Shown here: positions 59,626 to 64,000 of the stretch, in pieces
Numbering within the stretch: position 1 is the stretch's first letter
Layout: every line of letters begins with the position of its first letter
Assembly (NCBI GenBank): GCA_029975475.1
Contig: JARKPB010000008.1
Coordinates: 744,001 to 808,000 of the forward strand
DNA: 64,000 nt
Source: Anaerolineaceae bacterium
GTDB taxonomy: Bacteria > Chloroflexota > Anaerolineae > Anaerolineales > Anaerolineaceae
Direction: 5' to 3'
Translations under genes and position numbers: made by a program
The notes under the pieces: generated by a model
Seen by the model: the letters and a program-made list of their open reading frames with translations, nothing else
Told to the model about the DNA's origin: nothing
Database searches by the model: none

Positions 59626-62600
59626 TTACGGTTGGTTTGGAACACAGAAATAAAACGAGGTTCCCTTCCCGAGCTGACTCTCAACCCAGATTTTTCCTTT
59701 ATGCTGCTCAATGATCGATTTAACAATCGCCAACCCCAGACCGCTTCCCCGGGAAGAATAGGCTTCGCGCCGGTTTGAGCGATAAAATTTTTCAAAAAGT
59801 CGGGGAAGATCAAGCGGTGCAATGCCGATTCCGTTATCCCGAATTTCAAAGGTTGTCTGATTTTCATCCTGAGAAAACTTAACCAGCACAATCGCATTCA
59901 ACGGCGAAAATTTGATCGCATTATCAACCAGATTGAAAAAAACCTGTTCCATCAATGCGCGGTCCACGAATATATTCCTACAATCCATCCCTTCTATCGC
60001 AAAACGGATTTTTTTCTGCTCCGCCAGCGGGGTAAGATTATTCATGACCTGATTCACCAACTCTTCGGGCGAAATTTCCTCATAATTTAAAACCAGCCCG
60101 CCTTCAATCCTCCCCAAATCCAGAAGGTTATTGATCAGGCGCGACATATTTTCTACCCCGTTCTGTATTTTCGCAACATAGCTCTTCTGCTGTTCATTAA
60201 GGTCGCCGACCAGCGACAGCATAGTAGCATACCCCTTCATCAAAGTTAATGGGGATCGAAGATCGTGACTGACCGTGGCGACAAAATCAGTCCGCAAAGT
60301 ATCCAGTTCTTTATAGCTGGTGATATCGCGAAGTATACAGACCCGACCTACCTGCTTTCCTTCTGCGTTTACCGGTGCAACACTCGCATGATAGGTCGTC
60401 CCATTCGCCAGCGGAATCTCCCGGGTGGCAGTTCGTTCGGTTAGGGGCGAGCGTAACAATTCCAGAAGCTCCGGTGCGGTAACGATTTTTTCAATATTCT
60501 GCCCCACCCTGGCGCTGCTTAATAGACCCGGGACCTGCAGCGCCGCCGGATTGGAGATCAGCAAACAATTGTTATTATCAATAACCAGAACGGGTTCCGG
60601 GGTAGAGTTTACCACAGCCTCCAGGCGCTGGCGGCCGATCTCGCTATTGGTGAATAACTTCGCGCTGGCGGCCGCGATTGCCGCCAGACCGGCGAGGGTG
60701 TTCAGAAAACCAATTTCATTTTTATCAAATGAATGCGATCCCTGGTAGCCCAGCCAGATAGCTCCAAAAAAAGCATCTTCATATCGAAGCGGGAATGCGG
60801 CCAAAGCTCCCGGGCCTTCGCTGACAGGTGCTGCGAATATCTTTTTGACCCGCCGGAAATTCGAGATGATTAACTCTCCGTCTTCTTCCACCTTTCGAAG
60901 GATTTCCGCGTCCAACTCTTTATACACTTCAGCCATGTCCCCCAAAGCGTAGGCAGCGGTCTGGTTACCGGCTTCGGTCGTGTTGAGGAAAATCAACCTG
61001 GCGCTGGTCACCCCCGGAAAATTCGCCGCCTCTAAAATGGAACGGCTTGATTTTGACAGATCCGGTTCCTGGGCAATGGTTTTACTGACCCACAGCAGGC
61101 GATTCAGCTCATCCAGCCGCGTTTTCAGGCTGATCCGCATGGCTTCAAAATCTTCCGCCAGTTTCCCGATCTCGCCGTGCCCGCCCACGCTGATTGGCTG
61201 ATCCAGCTCACCCTGAGCAAACAAAGCCGTCTGCCTTGAAAGCTGGATTAAATTTCGAGAAATGCCGCCAACGCCAACCTGGAGTAAAACGAGGGCAATA
61301 AGGCACATCAGAGCCAGCAGCAGGAAAATTTGTTCCGCAATATTTAATGCCAGTTCCTGTGCTTTAACAGCCGGTACAGATAAAAGCACTGACCACGGAC
61401 GCCCAGGGATGGAATAGTAATAATAAAGAACCTTTTCGCCATCTGACCCCTGACCCTCGAATAATCCTGATTTTTCAGGTAAGTGCCAGTTGATGATTTG
61501 TAACAGGTCAGCGCCTTTGGGATTGTATAGAACCCTCAAATTTTCATCTAATATTACGCCGCTTCCATTCAGATCGTCTAAAGAATTCAAAGCGCGAATC
61601 GCCGGGCGGGTGAATGGATTATTGGTTAAATCCGTCCTGCCGATAAACACACCGGCGATATCCCCTTTTTTGTCTCGAAACCCGGTGATAAAAGCTACTC
61701 TGGATGAAGCCTGACCCTGAATCGGCGGTAAGGTCTGCGTCTGAACCGGCAGTCCTTTTAACGCATAGATCGATCCCGCGAGTTCTTCGGTCGTCAAAGC
61801 GGCCGCTGAAGACGGAGCATACGATAATATCTCTCCGCTTTTATCCAGCAAAATAAATTCCTGGAAAAACGGCACCGAATTGAGGCGCAGATCCAGATCC
61901 TGGGCAAGCTGTTCTTGACTCATTTCGGCCCAGTATGGATTGATCGTACTGACAATTAAACTTTGCCCGGCTTCTAAAAAATACGGCAGGCTTTCAGCGG
62001 CAACCTCCGCGGAAGATGCCATTCGGCCGGACAGCATCTCCCGGGCTGCTTTTCCCGCCACCAGCCAGTCTCCAATCATCAATACCAGGAATAGGACAAA
62101 AAAGAATGGAAGCGCAGAAAGCAAAAACCGCTTTTGCAGGCTGATTTCCGTGATCGTTTCGCTTTGCTCAGATACTGCGCCCATGGAGATGAGATGGGTC
62201 ATGGAAAACACCTGAACGATCAGGCCAGCCTGCATCACCTCCACAGCGCGGACTGCAAAAAAAGGCCAGACATTAATCAAAGCGGCATCCAGCCTTTGTG
62301 GTAATGACCCGGTAGTAAAAAAGAAGTGCAGAATAATATCCAGCGGAGCAAGACACACAATGACCATCAACGCGGAAGCCAGGGGATGCCTCAATAAGCG
62401 ATAGAAGGCGGTCGGGAAATTTTGGTGATTCAGATAACCAAAAGATAAACCGATCAGGCTGTATTCAATTAATGGCAGAAGGGAATGCGCGCCCCAATAG
62501 GCAGACACCGCGCCGGTAATCATACCGGTTACAGCTCCCGCCGCCGACCCAAATCTCGCAGCAGCAAACAGCACCGGCAGCGCTTGCAGCACCAGGAAAA

Positions 62601-62847
62601 CCAACCGCTGCCTTATTGTTCCCGCGGTGATGGTCACCCCAAAAAACAGACTTAAAAACGGCGCAGATAGAAGTACTAAAAGAAGCAGGTTTCGTTGGCC
62701 GGTAGAAAGGCTGAGAAAAACCTGACGTTTTCGGATAACATGAATAACGGCAAATAACAACAGCAGCCCGCTCAGGATCCAGCCACCTGCGTCCCGCGGA
62801 AGGTCAAGATACGGACGTTGATTAATCAGGGTGATGAACCACTGCAT
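59626..62847 (-). CDS. Large membrane sensor histidine kinase
   Basis: 1073 residues in this order: an N-terminal block of about seven membrane helices (to residue 230), an outside Cache-like sensor domain between two further helices (about 265-490), HAMP, GAF (about 590-735), PAS (about 745-855), HisKA with the phosphorylated His in VSHDLRSPLTLMKGYATML (His about 861) and a HATPase with NLVDNAIKF and RGSGLGLAIVKSI. It should sense an extracellular and an internal signal. No response regulator is adjacent. It is likely coupled to the C69 gene, which ends 8 bases upstream. Confidence 0.92.
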   Translation of the reverse strand: MQWFITLINQRPYLDLPRDAGGWILSGLLLLFAVIHVIRKRQVFLSLSTGQRNLLLLVLLSAPFLSLFFGVTITAGTIRQRLVFLVLQALPVLFAAARFGSAAGAVTGMITGAVSAYWGAHSLLPLIEYSLIGLSFGYLNHQNFPTAFYRLLRHPLASALMVIVCLAPLDIILHFFFTTGSLPQRLDAALINVWPFFAVRAVEVMQAGLIVQVFSMTHLISMGAVSEQSETITEISLQKRFLLSALPFFFVLFLVLMIGDWLVAGKAAREMLSGRMASSAEVAAESLPYFLEAGQSLIVSTINPYWAEMSQEQLAQDLDLRLNSVPFFQEFILLDKSGEILSYAPSSAAALTTEELAGSIYALKGLPVQTQTLPPIQGQASSRVAFITGFRDKKGDIAGVFIGRTDLTNNPFTRPAIRALNSLDDLNGSGVILDENLRVLYNPKGADLLQIINWHLPEKSGLFEGQGSDGEKVLYYYYSIPGRPWSVLLSVPAVKAQELALNIAEQIFLLLALMCLIALVLLQVGVGGISRNLIQLSRQTALFAQGELDQPISVGGHGEIGKLAEDFEAMRISLKTRLDELNRLLWVSKTIAQEPDLSKSSRSILEAANFPGVTSARLIFLNTTEAGNQTAAYALGDMAEVYKELDAEILRKVEEDGELIISNFRRVKKIFAAPVSEGPGALAAFPLRYEDAFFGAIWLGYQGSHSFDKNEIGFLNTLAGLAAIAAASAKLFTNSEIGRQRLEAVVNSTPEPVLVIDNNNCLLISNPAALQVPGLLSSARVGQNIEKIVTAPELLELLRSPLTERTATREIPLANGTTYHASVAPVNAEGKQVGRVCILRDITSYKELDTLRTDFVATVSHDLRSPLTLMKGYATMLSLVGDLNEQQKSYVAKIQNGVENMSRLINNLLDLGRIEGGLVLNYEEISPEELVNQVMNNLTPLAEQKKIRFAIEGMDCRNIFVDRALMEQVFFNLVDNAIKFSPLNAIVLVKFSQDENQTTFEIRDNGIGIAPLDLPRLFEKFYRSNRREAYSSRGSGLGLAIVKSIIEQHKGKIWVESQLGKGTSFYFCVPNQP

Positions 62848-62855
62848 AAAAACGC

Positions 62856-64000
62856 CTAAAAGCCAGCCTTTTTAGACCACCTTTGCCAGGCAGCGCGGTA
62901 ATAAAACGCGGTCTTCTGAACGGGCGGTTCAGCCGCTAACCGCTGCTCAAAGCGTTCATCCAGCTGACTGCCGGCCGTGAGGCAAGCGGCGGTAAATTCC
63001 GAATTCGCATTTGCGCTGGCTTTTTCAATCCATTCACGCTCCAAATTTTCGATTTCCACACGCATTAAGTTGCGCCAGTAATCAAAATTATGCAAAATTC
63101 CGCGGTGCAATTTCTCATGCCGCCACCATAACGACTTGGGATCATAGTAAGGACCTGCGGACCATTCATCACCTGCCAAACCAGGGTTGATCCAGACAGG
63201 TTTGAATGTGCTGATGCAGGGAGCCGATGTACCGGTCAACCAGTGGGTATCCAGGTCGCCGGTCAAATGAGAAACCATCGAGCCCACTGTCTGGCTGCCG
63301 CGCACAGGGCCGAATCCGGCGTGCATGCAAACGCTGGCCCCGGTCAACGGCCGGTCAAATCGCATTGGTTTTCCGCCGTAGGTATGATCGCGCAGCATCT
63401 CAAAACCGCTTTTTACGGTCATCGCCCCATTTTTCTGGGCAAGCGCGTTAAGGGTGCAATTCTGGCGCGAGCGGCCGGCGCCAAGGGTTGAGTAAAGAAC
63501 ATCCGAGTAAGCGCTGGCAAAGTGGAACGGTTTGCCGGGTTTATGCCATCCTTGGTCAACCGCGAAATTCACTACATCTTTGCTCGCCAGGTCAAATTTA
63601 TCACCGATTGTATAGGCGTTGGAGATGGATGCGTAGCTCTCGACTTTTAACGCGACCCAGTGTTTTCCGGCCGTTTCCAATACCCAGGCTTCAGCATGGT
63701 CCGCGATAATATAACTGTTGTGGTAATAAAACGGGACTTCATAACCGCAATTGCCGGATTGACCGTAAATATCAAGAAGGTTTGTGATGACTGTTAATGC
63801 CTCACTGGCGGAAATGCTGCGCTCTAGAGCCAGCCTGAGGTAGTCCATACCGATTAAACCTGGTTCGCGCCCGGCAGGCAAGCGCGAGAAAACCGCCTCA
63901 TTACCAATAACCACCCCGTGTTCATTCGCCCCCATTTCCGCTCCCCAGATCCAAAACGGCTTGGCGAGTAAAACCCTGCAGGTATGGGGCACCTGGGGAA
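62856..64000 (-). CDS. Secernin-like C69 family hydrolase (5' end cut by window)
   Basis: The frame is open to the last base, so the N-terminus lies outside. The visible 381 or so residues match secernin/dipeptidase C69 after the first 50 residues: PFWIWGAEMGANEHGVVIGN, SGNCGYEVPFYYHNSYIIAD, WVALKVESYASISNAYTIGD and ASVCMHAGFGPVRGSQTVGS. In this Ntn-hydrolase family the catalytic Cys is close to the N-terminus, so it is not in view. A GTG at 63992 is not the real start. The substrate is probably a dipeptide or amide. The gene precedes the histidine kinase in the same direction. Confidence 0.82.
   Translation of the reverse strand, partial: PQVPHTCRVLLAKPFWIWGAEMGANEHGVVIGNEAVFSRLPAGREPGLIGMDYLRLALERSISASEALTVITNLLDIYGQSGNCGYEVPFYYHNSYIIADHAEAWVLETAGKHWVALKVESYASISNAYTIGDKFDLASKDVVNFAVDQGWHKPGKPFHFASAYSDVLYSTLGAGRSRQNCTLNALAQKNGAMTVKSGFEMLRDHTYGGKPMRFDRPLTGASVCMHAGFGPVRGSQTVGSMVSHLTGDLDTHWLTGTSAPCISTFKPVWINPGLAGDEWSAGPYYDPKSLWWRHEKLHRGILHNFDYWRNLMRVEIENLEREWIEKASANANSEFTAACLTAGSQLDERFEQRLAAEPPVQKTAFYYRAAWQRWSKKAGF

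Noticed and set aside
1-64000. CRISPR array, insertion sequence, prophage or att sites
   Set aside because: I read the intergenic spaces and found no regularly spaced direct repeats, no transposase or integrase motifs and no duplication flanking the tRNA-Asp gene.

Overview
The window reads as a contiguous piece of a bacterial chromosome. It is densely packed with housekeeping and metabolic genes and contains no recognisable insertion sequence, prophage, integron or CRISPR array. Gene content suggests a member of the Chloroflexota, most likely class Anaerolineae. The clues are a serine hydroxymethyltransferase-GcvT fusion, a long TPR protein with many Pro-Asp-Trp-Leu motifs, a membrane pyrophosphatase, an RpoC with a large N-terminal coiled-coil insertion, a MoaD-MoaE fusion and SMC/ScpA condensin. 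This placement is inference from gene content; no rRNA is present to confirm it.

Layout. 1-6.3 kb: end of a zinc-ribbon protein, zwf, a P1-family self-processing peptidase, a DegV protein and hppA. 6.6-16.2 kb: primary sigma factor, TPR/DWL protein, ndk, tRNA-Asp, guaB-hpt, rpsF-ssb-rpsR and a PpiC-type prolyl isomerase. 16.3-24.2 kb: the minus-strand group moaC, moaD-moaE fusion, rnc, smc; divergent scpA; an unknown gene and an aldo/keto reductase. 24.3-32.3 kb: mutS facing a five-gene minus-strand operon (S51-like protein with a CysRS-like tail, fmt, panE, GH13 amylase, membrane protein). 32.4-40.2 kb: small unknown and glutaredoxin genes, an ECF sigma-DegV-membrane protein operon, a lipase, the glyA-gcvT fusion and an aminotransferase. 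40.2-48.3 kb: a maltodextrin-type locus (ROK regulator, binding protein, two permeases, secreted amylase lipoprotein, then a uridine-kinase-like gene). 48.4-52.7 kb: lipoyl-protein ligase family, solute-binding lipoprotein, SanA-like, HD and TIM-barrel/NTF2-like genes. 52.6-64 kb: gyrA-type topoisomerase subunit, rpoC, a large membrane histidine kinase and a secernin-like C69 hydrolase cut by the window edge.

Regulation visible in the sequence. Many promoters are near-consensus sigma-70 or extended -10 (TGnTATAAT). Five genes (moaC, scpA, the S51-like gene, the unknown gene at 32379 and the SanA-like gene) have a -10 element 6-7 bases before the start codon, predicting leaderless mRNAs. Two mRNA leaders are clearly structured: a pseudoknot-forming leader before rpsF, and a three-way-junction leader directly downstream of a good promoter before the glyA-gcvT fusion; I do not recognise the latter as a known riboswitch. 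Strong hairpin terminators lie between several convergent genes, and one lies inside the sugar-transport operon between the binding-protein and permease genes.

No complete new defence or mobile system is present. The best leads are the glyA-gcvT leader RNA, the DWL-repeat protein, the leaderless promoter pattern, the S51/CysRS-tail fusion and the operator-like palindrome at the rpoC start site. Functions are read from motifs by eye; no database search was run.
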